DNA of 5,128 nucleotides from an uncultured candidate division Zixibacteria bacterium (GTDB lineage: Bacteria > Zixibacteria > MSB-5A5 > GN15 > FEB-12), in contig CAJVYT010000326.1 of assembly GCA_913009765.1 (NCBI GenBank), positions 1 to 5,128 on the forward strand, written 5' to 3'. Shown here piece after piece: positions 1 through 5,128 of this stretch. Within the stretch, counting starts at the first letter, position 1; each line of letters opens with the position of its first letter. A program made the position numbers and the translations under genes. The notes under the pieces were generated by a model. The model saw nothing but the letters and a program-made list of their open reading frames with translations, had not been told where the DNA came from and did no database searches.

Positions 1-107
1 AGTTGATCTGATGTTGAGATTAGTTAATGATGTGAGGTAGCATTATGGACTTGTGGTGTATGTGCATATCGGCTTGGATAACATGTGAAGTTTTGAGTTT
101 GTTATTA
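1..107. other. Probable foreign flank joined by misassembly
   Basis: This stretch lies on the far side of a sequencing adapter and two poly-T tracts, so it is unlikely to be continuous with the bacterial genes to the right. I recognise no gene, RNA or repeat in it. Its composition is mixed, unlike the AT-rich intergenic DNA further on, but it is too short to assign a source. The foreign origin is inferred from the adapter position, not from a match to a known genome. Confidence 0.6.
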
Positions 108-148
108 TTTTTTTTTTTTTTTTGTTTATATTTTTTTTTTTTTTTTTT
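108..148. repeat. Low-complexity T tracts from adapter read-through
   Basis: There is a run of 16 T (108-123), a short interruption, then a run of 18 T (131-148) that abuts the P7 end of the adapter. Read on the minus strand, this is adapter followed by poly-A, the usual signature of Illumina reads that run past the end of a short fragment. It is best treated as an artefact and not as a genomic homopolymer. Confidence 0.85.
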
Positions 149-214
149 CAAGCAGAAGACGGCATACGAGATATATCAGTGTGACTGGAGTTCAGACGTG
201 TGCTCTTCCGATCT
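149..214 (+). other. Illumina P7 / TruSeq index adapter (contaminant)
   Basis: Bases 149-172 match the 24-base P7 flow-cell sequence (beginning CAAGCAGAAGACGGC). Bases 173-180 (ATATCAGT) fit the index slot, and 181-214 match the TruSeq read-2 primer ending in GCTCTTCCGATCT. The reverse complement of the index, ACTGATAT, agrees with my memory of TruSeq index 25. Translating through this piece gives the peptide motifs KQKTAYEI and WSSDVCSSDL, a familiar contaminant signature in metagenomic protein sets. The library insert begins at 215. The apparent 78-residue plus-strand reading frame at 45-281 runs across this synthetic DNA and is not a gene. Confidence 0.98.
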
Positions 215-290
215 AATCTTTCTTCATTACGTACTATTGGTATGGAACATATATAAAAAACAAAGATTTATCAATAGTTAGAAATAAAAG

Positions 291-319
291 TTGCAATTGT
301 ACTAAAAGAAATATATTTT
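291..319 (+). promoter_or_regulatory. Candidate sigma70-type promoter for a small RNA
   Basis: A -35-like TTGCAA (291-296) and a -10-like TATTTT (314-319) are separated by 17 bases; each matches the consensus at four of six positions. The expected start, six or seven bases downstream, falls at 325-326, exactly where the closing stem of the proposed structured RNA begins. The promoter alone is weak in such AT-rich DNA; the coincidence with the stem and the terminator is what makes it worth listing. Confidence 0.4.
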
Positions 320-325
320 AGAGCA

Positions 326-535
326 GGAGAGAATGACGCAATTTGAAATTCTCTAACACTTAATTAATGAAGGTCGCCTCTTTCTCGTTGCGTTCTCGCC
401 GTGACCCTTTAAGGTAGCGAAACTAAACACAAGAAAGTGACTTTAAATATCCTTTACCTTATTCGTAAGGGAGTTTTTCAAATAGCAGACCTCTCTCCAA
501 AAAAAAACCCGATCGCTTAGGCGAACGGGTTTTTT
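326..535 (+). ncRNA. Candidate structured small RNA, family unassigned
   Basis: No credible reading frame covers this stretch, but it has nested complementarity. GGAGAGA (326-332) pairs with TCTCTCC (492-498). A symmetric 8-by-8 internal loop follows, then ATTTGAAA (341-348) pairs with TTTCAAAT (476-483). After two opposed T-T mismatches, CTC (351-353) pairs with GAG (471-473). Inside are CACTT (357-361) with AAGTG (435-439), GGTCGC (372-377) with GTGACC (401-406, one G-T pair), and a TTCG-loop hairpin (457-461 with 466-470). An intrinsic terminator follows at 502-535 and a promoter-like element precedes it, giving a transcript of about 210 nt with a 173-nt closed domain. The paired ends and long rod recall 6S RNA in outline, but I see no sequence that identifies 6S, tmRNA, RNase P or SRP RNA. 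Structure was found by eye; no folding energy or homologues were computed. Confidence 0.45.
502..535. terminator. Bidirectional intrinsic terminator
   Basis: AAAAAACCCG (502-511) pairs with CGGGTTTTTT (526-535). An inner TCGC/GCGA stem (513-516 with 521-524) is capped by TTAG and separated from the outer stem by one A-A mismatch. Six T follow the GC stem on the plus strand, and nine A precede it (499-507), giving a U-tract on the minus strand as well. It sits 20 bp beyond the rho stop codon, so it ends the rho transcript. In the other direction it would end the proposed small RNA. Confidence 0.9.
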
Positions 536-555
536 GTATTTATCTCTCTTAAAAC

Positions 556-1809
556 TTAATCTTTCATTGAAGCTAAGAAACGTTTATTGTTTTTCGTTTT
601 CTTAACTCTGTCTTGTAAAAATTCCATTGCTTCAATGGGATTCATCTCAGCTAAGAATTTACGCAAAATCCAAATCTTACTTAATGTCTCTTCTTCTAAA
701 AGCAGTTCTTCTTTACGGGTTGAAGAACGGTTGATATCAATAGCCGGATACACACGCCTGTCTGCCAGTCTGCGGTCTAAGACCAGTTCCATATTACCCG
801 TACCTTTAAACTCTTCAAAAATTACTTCGTCCATACGTGAACCGGTTTCAATCAAAGCAGTCGCAATAATAGTCAAGGAGCCACCTTCCTCGATATTACG
901 GGCTGCCCCAAAAAATCGTTTTGGTTTATGTAAAGCATTTGAATCAACACCACCGGAAAGAATTTTACCGGAATGAGGTACAACTGAGTTATGTGCTCGT
1001 GCCAAACGGGTAATAGAATCAAGCAGAATAACAACATCTTTACCACGTTCGGTTAATCTTTTTGACTTTTCCAAAACCATATTTGAAACCTGTACATGTC
1101 TCTCGGCAGGTTCATCAAATGTTGACGATACCACCTCGCCATTTACAGAGCGTTTCATATCGGTTACTTCTTCAGGACGTTCATCAATAAGAAGCACAAT
1201 AAGTATAACCTCAGGATGGTTGGTAGTTATTGATTGGGCAATTTTTTGGAGAATTATTGTCTTACCGGCTTTTGGAGGTGAGGTAATTAAGGCTCTCTGT
1301 CCTTTACCAATTGGACTCATCAAATCAATAATACGAGTAGTTAATTCTTCGGGGTTTGTCTCCAGTGTAAACATCTCGTTCGGATAAAGAGGAGTGAGAT
1401 TATCGAATAATGTTTTATGTTTTGATGCATTCGGACTATCATACGTCACCGCTTCAATTTTCAAAAGAGCAAAATACCGCTCATTATCTTTTGGAGGACG
1501 AACCTGCCCTGAAATAATATCTCCTGTTTTTAAATCAAACCGTTTGATTTGTGAGGGTGACACATAAATATCATCCTGCCCCGGCATATAATTGTACCCG
1601 GGAGAACGAAGAAAACCGTAGCCTTCTTCTAAAATTTCTAAAACACCCTCTGCAAGAATAACAGATTCTCCGGCAGAAGATTGTTCCATAATTTTATATA
1701 TCAATTCTGATTTCCGTAAACCTGAAACACCGGGGATATCCATACTTTCGGCAATTTTCAGCAAATCAGCAATTGTTTTTGCTTTTAAATCAGTCAGCTC
1801 AGCAGCCAT
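556..1809 (-). CDS. rho: Transcription termination factor Rho
   Basis: Rho is a hexameric ATP-driven RNA translocase that dissociates stalled transcripts from RNA polymerase. The 417-residue protein is full length and close in size to E. coli Rho. It shows a Rho_N helical domain (about residues 5-43), an OB/cold-shock RNA-binding domain (about 51-122, with GYGFLRS at 63-69), and a RecA-type ATPase core (about 155-400). Visible motifs are Walker A SPPKAGKT (177-184), the catalytic LIDERPEE segment (E210), Walker B ILLDSITR (D264), the Q-loop region [10 protein letters not shown], and the arginine-finger segment STRKEE (R365). All key residues are present. AAAGGA lies six bases before the ATG, supporting this start. 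The gene follows rsfS by 29 bp and ends at a strong terminator, so it is the last gene of the unit. It lacks the long N-terminal insertion common in Bacteroidota Rho. Confidence 0.98.
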   Translation of the reverse strand: MAAELTDLKAKTIADLLKIAESMDIPGVSGLRKSELIYKIMEQSSAGESVILAEGVLEILEEGYGFLRSPGYNYMPGQDDIYVSPSQIKRFDLKTGDIISGQVRPPKDNERYFALLKIEAVTYDSPNASKHKTLFDNLTPLYPNEMFTLETNPEELTTRIIDLMSPIGKGQRALITSPPKAGKTIILQKIAQSITTNHPEVILIVLLIDERPEEVTDMKRSVNGEVVSSTFDEPAERHVQVSNMVLEKSKRLTERGKDVVILLDSITRLARAHNSVVPHSGKILSGGVDSNALHKPKRFFGAARNIEEGGSLTIIATALIETGSRMDEVIFEEFKGTGNMELVLDRRLADRRVYPAIDINRSSTRKEELLLEEETLSKIWILRKFLAEMNPIEAMEFLQDRVKKTKNNKRFLASMKD

Positions 1810-1838
1810 TTCTTATCCTTTATAATTTTTTTTAATAC

Positions 1839-2192
1839 TCATTCATCTTTTAATACTTCAATAGGGGCATCTCCCCATAATTTTTCTAATGCATAAAATG
1901 TTCGTACCGGTTCACGAAAGATATGCACAACTACATCAACATAATCAAGCAGAACCCAATTGCCGGTATCCATCCCCTCTTTATGAAACGGTTTTAATCC
2001 TTCATCAAGCAACGAATCATACACCGCATTGCTGATAGCTTTTACGTGTATATCAGCATCACCTGAGACAATGACAAAATAATCACAAATTGAAGATATT
2101 TTATCCATCTTCAAAATTCTGACATCAAATCCACGTTTGGCAAGAGCAGCTTGCCCTGCTTTTCGAGCTGTTTCTAAGGCTTTTTTTGCCAC
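1839..2192 (-). CDS. rsfS: Ribosomal silencing factor RsfS
   Basis: RsfS (Iojap/DUF143 family) binds ribosomal protein L14 (uL14) on the large subunit and blocks subunit joining, lowering translation when nutrients are scarce. The 117-residue product has the normal family length and hallmark segments: CDYFVIVSGDADIHVKAI in the first half, then GNWVLLDYVDVVVHIF and the FYALEKLWGDAP tail. The start is a GTG. An in-frame stop at 2205-2207 leaves only GTG or an ATT just before it, so GTG is the best choice. An AAAGGAG ribosome-binding sequence (2209-2215) lies inside the last codons of the upstream LytR_C gene, 16 bases from the GTG, longer than usual. The stop of that gene is only 7 bp away, so translational coupling is likely. 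Confidence 0.95.
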   Translation of the reverse strand: MAKKALETARKAGQAALAKRGFDVRILKMDKISSICDYFVIVSGDADIHVKAISNAVYDSLLDEGLKPFHKEGMDTGNWVLLDYVDVVVHIFREPVRTFYALEKLWGDAPIEVLKDE

Positions 2193-2199
2193 AATATTT

Positions 2200-2688
2200 T
2201 TACTCTAACTCCTTTGGTTTATTAAGTAATGCATCTATAACAGAATCTTTCCCAATAACGATAGTCGCATTAAGATGAGCCTTGTTATGTTTTAATTCAC
2301 TATACTGTATCTTTTCAATATCTATGTCTAATAATTTTGCCAGTTCTCTCACACCACCGTTATCTTTTGTCCTGCTGATTAAAAATGTTTCTTTGGAAGG
2401 CTGCAGAGTAAACCGTGATGTTTTTATAATATCTAACTGCATATCAGCTAACTCTAACTTTTTGAGATAACTGCCTAATTGTTCTTCCAGTCCATTTTCC
2501 GCACCCGCATTAATAATTTCTATACGAAGATTATATGCAGGACCAACTACTTCTTTTGCGATTCCATTGTTTATTTGAACGGCATAAATGATTATAAAAA
2601 TCAAGACAATAATTGCTGACGCAATTAAACCAAATTCAAATAAATGCCTATATGAGGACTTTTTTATATGCTTATCTTTTGATACCAT
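2200..2688 (-). CDS. Membrane-anchored LytR_C-domain protein
   Basis: The 162-residue protein has a short basic cytoplasmic N-terminus (KDKHIKKSSYRH), one hydrophobic membrane segment (about residues 18-40), and a soluble part (about 52-155) that resembles the LytR C-terminal domain (LytR_C) in pattern: NLRIEIINAGAENGLEEQL, then LISRTKDNGGVRELAKLL and NATIVIGKD. The catalytic LytR-CpsA-Psr domain that attaches polymers to the cell wall is absent, so this is not a ligase by itself. The soluble domain should face the periplasm. Its role is unknown; similar stand-alone proteins next to rsfS occur, to my knowledge, in Chlorobi and Ignavibacteria. I see no clear ribosome-binding sequence before the ATG, where the leader is almost pure A/T. 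It lies 91 bp after the preceding gene and 7 bp before rsfS. Confidence 0.8.
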   Translation of the reverse strand: MVSKDKHIKKSSYRHLFEFGLIASAIIVLIFIIIYAVQINNGIAKEVVGPAYNLRIEIINAGAENGLEEQLGSYLKKLELADMQLDIIKTSRFTLQPSKETFLISRTKDNGGVRELAKLLDIDIEKIQYSELKHNKAHLNATIVIGKDSVIDALLNKPKELE

Positions 2689-2779
2689 TTATATTTATTT
2701 TTATATGTGGAAATTTTTTAAAGTGAAATTAGGCGGGAGGAAAATCAATTTTTTTACTTCTCATTATCCTTTCTTATCT

Positions 2780-3256
2780 TCAACGAAGAAATGAATCATG
2801 TAAATATCCACTTGAATAGTATGGGTTCATATAATTATTATTTGTACCTCCGTAACTCTGCATACCAACAGAGATAGAAAAATTCTTAGATGGTTGATAA
2901 TTTAAGAGAAAACTTGGAAGTATATCAGCTGTACTATTGGCATCACCCCAAATAGCACCGGGGTTATGAGCAATACCTACATTTAAAGCAAGCGACAGTT
3001 TTGATGAAAATTCATAATACATTGAGGTGTTCAATATACCAACTGAACTTGAATAATTACCACCTGAAAAAAATGATACTGAATAACTGCTCGACCATTT
3101 AATACGGGAAAAATCTAATAATGAAAATGGTGTAACAGCAGGTTTTAAATTATATGACGAAGAGTTTTGAACTTTTTCAATTGATGCATTATCAGCAAGT
3201 TGTGCCTGTACTGATGTAACAGACAAAAACAATAAAATTACGAGTAATTTTTTCAT
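2780..3256 (-). CDS. Secreted, beta-rich putative outer-membrane protein
   Basis: The 158-residue product begins with a clear Sec signal peptide: a KK pair, the hydrophobic stretch LLVILLFLSVTS, and a probable cleavage after VQA (residue 18). The mature part alternates polar and aromatic residues in strand-like segments (SSYSVSFFSGG, SVGILNTSMYYEF, LSLALNVGIAHNPG, FLLNYQPSKNFSISVGMQSYGG), as in small outer-membrane beta-barrels. I know no function; it resembles uncharacterised proteins of the Ignavibacteria/Chlorobi type. AAGGG about ten bases before the ATG supports the start. The sequence ends in a Tyr/Ser/Asn-rich tail with a final FLR. It is the first gene behind a promoter-like element and may be co-transcribed with the LytR_C, rsfS and rho genes. 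The signal peptide is certain; the barrel is inferred. Confidence 0.75.
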   Translation of the reverse strand: MKKLLVILLFLSVTSVQAQLADNASIEKVQNSSSYNLKPAVTPFSLLDFSRIKWSSSYSVSFFSGGNYSSSVGILNTSMYYEFSSKLSLALNVGIAHNPGAIWGDANSTADILPSFLLNYQPSKNFSISVGMQSYGGTNNNYMNPYYSSGYLHDSFLR

Positions 3257-3312
3257 CGGTTTAAACCCTTCAAACTATCAAAACCTAATCGGTAGGCTCA
3301 TCGCTTATATTA

Positions 3313-3341
3313 AATGTAGCTGTTTTCTTTCATGAGGTCAA
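3313..3341 (-). promoter_or_regulatory. Candidate promoter for the outer-membrane protein-rsfS-rho unit
   Basis: On the minus strand TTGACC (3336-3341, five of six matches to the -35 consensus) and TACATT (3313-3318, four of six) are 17 bases apart. The predicted start near 3306 gives a leader of about 50 nt before the ATG at 3256. It lies in the 172-bp gap that separates this gene from the nucleotidyltransferase, the widest break between intact genes on this strand. Identified by eye only. Confidence 0.5.
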
Positions 3342-3379
3342 TAAAAAACCTCTATTTCTTTTATCGACCAAACTTATTC

Positions 3380-3411
3380 GCTCTTTTATACTTATAACGT
3401 TTAAAAAGAGC
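3380..3411. repeat. Inverted repeat after the nucleotidyltransferase gene
   Basis: GCTCTTTT (3380-3387) is complementary to AAAAGAGC (3404-3411) with a 16-base AT-rich loop. It starts 17 bp beyond the stop codon of the nucleotidyltransferase gene. Neither strand has a T-tract directly after the stem, so it is not a canonical intrinsic terminator. It may be a transcript 3'-end stabiliser or a weak terminator in an AT-rich genome. Confidence 0.35.
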
Positions 3412-3428
3412 AAAAAGATTAATAAAAC

Positions 3429-4166
3429 TTATAATCTGTCTTTAAACTTTTCAGTTAATACTGCCAACTGCTCAACAGAATTTATACCCTCACCCTCATC
3501 AGGGTCATCCGCAACTACAACAGAAACAGGCATGCTATTATCATACAACACCTTAACGCAATCGGTCAAATAATACTCCCCTTGAGAATTATCTTTTCCA
3601 ATCTTTTTAAGTGATTCAAACAGTACAGAATTATTAAAACAAAATGTTCCCGTATTTATCTCATTAACCAGCAGTTGTTCTTCGGTGGCATCTTTTGCCT
3701 CCACTATTTCTTTCAGATTATCTGTTCCGGCTTCTCTGATAATTCTGCCATACCCTTTTGGCTCGGCAACAATCGCCGAGAGACAAGATGCTTTTGCATC
3801 GGTCTGCTCTAAAACATCAATAAGACGTTGAATAGTCCCCGAACTTAAAAAAGGAACATCCCCCAAAGCGATAAGTGTATTACCGTCAAAATCAGCAAGA
3901 GAATCTTTCGCCATCATTACCGCATGACCGGTTCCATTTTGTTCATGCTGCCAGACAAATTCAACCGGATACGATTCCAAAGCTGCTTCCACCATTTCGC
4001 CCTTAAAACCAATAACAACTATGATTTTATCAAAGTTGAGTTTCTGAAGTGTCTCGACAACATATTGAATCATCGGCTTTCCCTTTATCTCATGGAGAAC
4101 TTTGGGAAGTTCCGATTTCATACGGGTGCCTTTTCCGGCAGCCAAAATAACCGCGGCTTTTTTCAT
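3429..4166 (-). CDS. GlmU-type sugar nucleotidyltransferase, stand-alone domain
   Basis: This 245-residue protein matches the N-terminal uridyltransferase half of GlmU, which makes UDP-N-acetylglucosamine from UTP and GlcNAc-1-phosphate for peptidoglycan and lipopolysaccharide. Visible features are the nucleotide-binding signature LAAGKGTRMKSELPKVLH (8-25), QNGTGHA (76-82), the metal-binding aspartate in GDVPFL (D103), YGRIIR (139-144), EIVEAKDA (153-160), NTGTF (171-175), GEYYLTD (196-202) and GINS (N229). These follow the E. coli GlmU residues in order. The left-handed beta-helix acetyltransferase half of bifunctional GlmU (about 450 residues) is absent, and the gene ends with its own stop, so this looks like a natural single-domain enzyme and not a truncation. 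GlcN-1-P acetylation would have to occur elsewhere. A related sugar-phosphate substrate is possible. AGGGG precedes the ATG, and panD ends 28 bp upstream, so the two are probably co-transcribed. Confidence 0.9.
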   Translation of the reverse strand: MKKAAVILAAGKGTRMKSELPKVLHEIKGKPMIQYVVETLQKLNFDKIIVVIGFKGEMVEAALESYPVEFVWQHEQNGTGHAVMMAKDSLADFDGNTLIALGDVPFLSSGTIQRLIDVLEQTDAKASCLSAIVAEPKGYGRIIREAGTDNLKEIVEAKDATEEQLLVNEINTGTFCFNNSVLFESLKKIGKDNSQGEYYLTDCVKVLYDNSMPVSVVVADDPDEGEGINSVEQLAVLTEKFKDRL

Positions 4167-4194
4167 AGAATATTTGTCCCCTGTTTATAAAATT

Positions 4195-4548
4195 TTATAA
4201 TGAGATTTCTTTGTTATTGGCATCAACATGCACAACTGACGGTTTAAAACCATCCAGTTCATCTTTATGAAACTGTCCATACGAGATAATAATAATCAAA
4301 TCACCTTTACACCCTTTGCGAGCGGCAGCACCGTTTAAAGCGATCGTACCGGAATCGGCAGGAGCTTCTATTACGTATGTTTCCAACCGTTCGCCATTAT
4401 TGATATTCACGATAGCGACTTTTTCATACTCAACTAAATCGGCAGCATTCATAAGAGTTTTATCAATAGAAATTGAACCGATATAGTTAAGATCGGCATC
4501 GGTTATAGTGGCACGATGGATTTTTGATTTACAAACTGATATTAACAT
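4195..4548 (-). CDS. panD: Aspartate 1-decarboxylase, pyruvoyl-dependent
   Basis: PanD converts L-aspartate to beta-alanine in the cytosol, the beta-alanine branch of pantothenate and coenzyme A synthesis. The 117-residue proenzyme has normal length and all expected residues: K9 and H11 in the SKIHRA start, the self-cleavage site Gly24-Ser25 in YIGSISID (Ser25 becomes the pyruvoyl group), R54 in NGER, catalytic Y58, and the NGAAAR loop at 72-77. It should therefore cleave itself and be active. The ATG is the only reasonable start, since an ATG slightly upstream runs into a stop at once. A sigma70-like promoter lies about 30 bp upstream, and the nucleotidyltransferase gene follows after 28 bp. 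No other pantothenate gene is present in the window. Confidence 0.97.
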   Translation of the reverse strand: MLISVCKSKIHRATITDADLNYIGSISIDKTLMNAADLVEYEKVAIVNINNGERLETYVIEAPADSGTIALNGAAARKGCKGDLIIIISYGQFHKDELDGFKPSVVHVDANNKEISL

Positions 4549-4580
4549 TGTTATCTCATAATTCCTATGTTCAGTCGCAA

Positions 4581-4608
4581 AATATAGCTAAATCTCTCAA
4601 AATGGCAA
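4581..4608 (-). promoter_or_regulatory. Candidate sigma70-type promoter of panD
   Basis: On the minus strand TTGCCA (4603-4608) and TATATT (4581-4586) each match the consensus at five of six positions and are separated by 16 bases. The predicted start lies near 4574, giving a leader of roughly 25 nt before the panD ATG. It would drive panD and the nucleotidyltransferase gene. Confidence 0.6.
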
Positions 4609-4708
4609 GTTGAATAAACAGCTTTTTAAATTTTTATTTGTATCTATATAACCGCTTATTGCTCAAAAAGTTGCAAATAAATTCAATTAGGTAGCAGTTC
4701 CGTTGGTT

Positions 4709-4726
4709 TGAAATCATCAGATTTCA
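4709..4726. repeat. Short perfect hairpin between the NUDIX fragment and panD
   Basis: TGAAATC (4709-4715) and GATTTCA (4720-4726) form a 7-bp perfect stem with a 4-base ATCA loop, about 43 bp after the NUDIX stop codon. No T-tract follows on either strand, so a terminator is not supported. The remainder of the 220-bp gap contains only the panD promoter. Confidence 0.35.
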
Positions 4727-4768
4727 TAATAGAGAAACCCGACTATAATTTAAAACCTAAAAAATATC

Positions 4769-5020
4769 TTATGCGTTTATCTGTACCCAATTACGGGCAG
4801 GAAAAATCTCCAATTCCTCTGAAATATGATCAATAGCGGTTGATAAATTTTTCCAACTCACTCTATGCTTTGCTTTAGATGCCCGTAACCAGCGATATTC
4901 AGAATTTTCATCAGATAAAACGACATCCGCTTGTTCATCGACTACTACAACTATGAGCGGAAGTACCCAAATAGAGTCATATTCCGGCTCATAAAATTGG
5001 ACTATCCAAAGACTTCCGCA
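4769..5020 (-). pseudogene. NUDIX hydrolase, 3' fragment only
   Basis: The 80 or so C-terminal residues read as the second half of a small NUDIX hydrolase of the dATP/dihydroneopterin-triphosphate pyrophosphatase type. A QFYEPEYDSIWVLP strand pair is followed by VVLSDENSEYRWL (the usual LS-EH-EYRW motif, here with N for H) and a final helix after a conserved-type Trp. The NUDIX box that holds the catalytic glutamates, and everything before it, is missing. The reading frame stays open rightwards to 5122, but beyond about 5015 it is antisense to an IS66-type transposase start and no longer looks like NUDIX. The break therefore lies between about 5012 and 5033. The right edge given is approximate. 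The fragment cannot encode an active hydrolase; whether the cause is a real insertion or an assembly join is open. Confidence 0.65.
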
Positions 5021-5032
5021 AGGTGTTGTGCC

Positions 5033-5128
5033 ATGGGTAGGAATGAAGCTGAGAAACTGTACAATTCCGGTAAAGAGCCTACTGTAGAAAAACTTCTTGA
5101 GCAAGATGCTGAAATTGGGCAATTAAAA
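5033..5128 (+). CDS. IS66-family transposase, N-terminal fragment at window edge
   Basis: From an ATG at 5033 the frame gives 32 codons to the end of the window, starting MGRNEAEKLYNSGKEPTVEK and continuing LLEQDAEIGQLK. This matches the N-terminus typical of IS66/ISBst12-type transposases: an acidic-basic start, LY-x-SGKE, then a leucine-rich coiled coil that precedes the zinc-finger and DDE domains lying beyond the window. A weak AGG is at 5021-5023. The frame is open back to 4919, but that part is antisense to the NUDIX fragment and not transposase-like. No terminal inverted repeat or tnpA/tnpB gene is visible upstream. It points away from the minus-strand genes. The family call rests on a short stretch. 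Confidence 0.65.
   Translation, partial: MGRNEAEKLYNSGKEPTVEKLLEQDAEIGQLK

Noticed and set aside
45..281. Plus-strand reading frame of 78 residues
   Set aside because: It runs through poly-T and the Illumina adapter; its KQKTAYEI and WSSDVCSSDL motifs are translated adapter.
328..354. AGAGAAT...ATTCTCT local hairpin with a 13-base loop
   Set aside because: Real as complementarity, but it competes with the longer nested pairings of the candidate RNA, which explain more of the region.
410..422. TAAGGTAGCGAAA identical to a conserved 23S rRNA segment
   Set aside because: The match stops at 13 bases; the flanks do not follow 23S rRNA, so this is not an rRNA fragment.
587..976. Plus-strand reading frame antisense to rho
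   Set aside because: A shadow of the rho coding sequence; the minus-strand protein has every Rho motif.
2693..2728. Possible promoter with -10 TATAAA just before the LytR_C gene, giving a nearly leaderless message
   Set aside because: The -35 match is only three of six and the region is nearly all A/T, so the signal is not above chance.
2282..2794. Two short plus-strand reading frames (2282-2470 and 2588-2794)
   Set aside because: Mostly antisense to the LytR_C gene, with no recognisable domain and low-complexity residues.
3257..3306. Small hairpin CCTA...TAGG in the leader of the outer-membrane protein gene, checked as a riboswitch
   Set aside because: Only four base pairs, and none of the conserved c-di-GMP riboswitch segments such as GCAAAGC are present.
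3924..4190. Plus-strand reading frame of 88 residues
   Set aside because: Antisense to the 5' part of the GlmU-type gene, with no family features.

Overview
The window is a small, AT-rich bacterial segment, probably a metagenomic contig. It carries a compact run of housekeeping genes, all on the minus strand and read right to left: a broken NUDIX hydrolase gene, panD, a stand-alone GlmU-type nucleotidyltransferase, a secreted or outer-membrane beta-rich protein, a LytR_C-domain membrane protein, rsfS and rho. A Rho of only about 417 residues without a long N-terminal insertion, a free-standing LytR_C protein next to rsfS, and a lineage-type beta-barrel-like protein together suggest the Ignavibacteria/Chlorobi/Kapabacteria side of the FCB group rather than Bacteroidota proper. 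This placement is inferred from gene content only.

The left end is not natural sequence. Bases 149-214 are an Illumina P7/TruSeq index adapter, preceded by two long T-runs (poly-A read-through seen in reverse). Bases 1-107 are therefore probably unrelated DNA joined by the assembler, and the open reading frame through the adapter is an artefact. Genuine sequence probably begins at 215.

Between the adapter and rho lies a gene-free stretch (215-555) with strong RNA-like architecture on the plus strand. It has a sigma70-like promoter (291-319), a predicted start near 326, nested pairings that close a 173-nt domain (326-332 with 492-498, 341-348 with 476-483, and inner hairpins), and then a strong intrinsic terminator (502-535). 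I propose an unassigned small structured RNA, convergent with rho and sharing a bidirectional terminator with it. This is the best candidate here for something undescribed.

The coding part appears to form two transcription units. PanD (beta-alanine for pantothenate/CoA) and the nucleotidyltransferase (cell-envelope sugar nucleotide supply) are 28 bp apart behind a promoter at 4581-4608. The outer-membrane-type protein, LytR_C protein, RsfS (ribosome silencing) and Rho (transcription termination) follow a promoter at 3313-3341 and end at the terminator after rho. The right end holds the 3' part of a NUDIX gene, cut off where the start of an IS66-family transposase reads off the window. The missing insertion-sequence end at that junction means it is either an old deleted insertion or a second assembly chimera.
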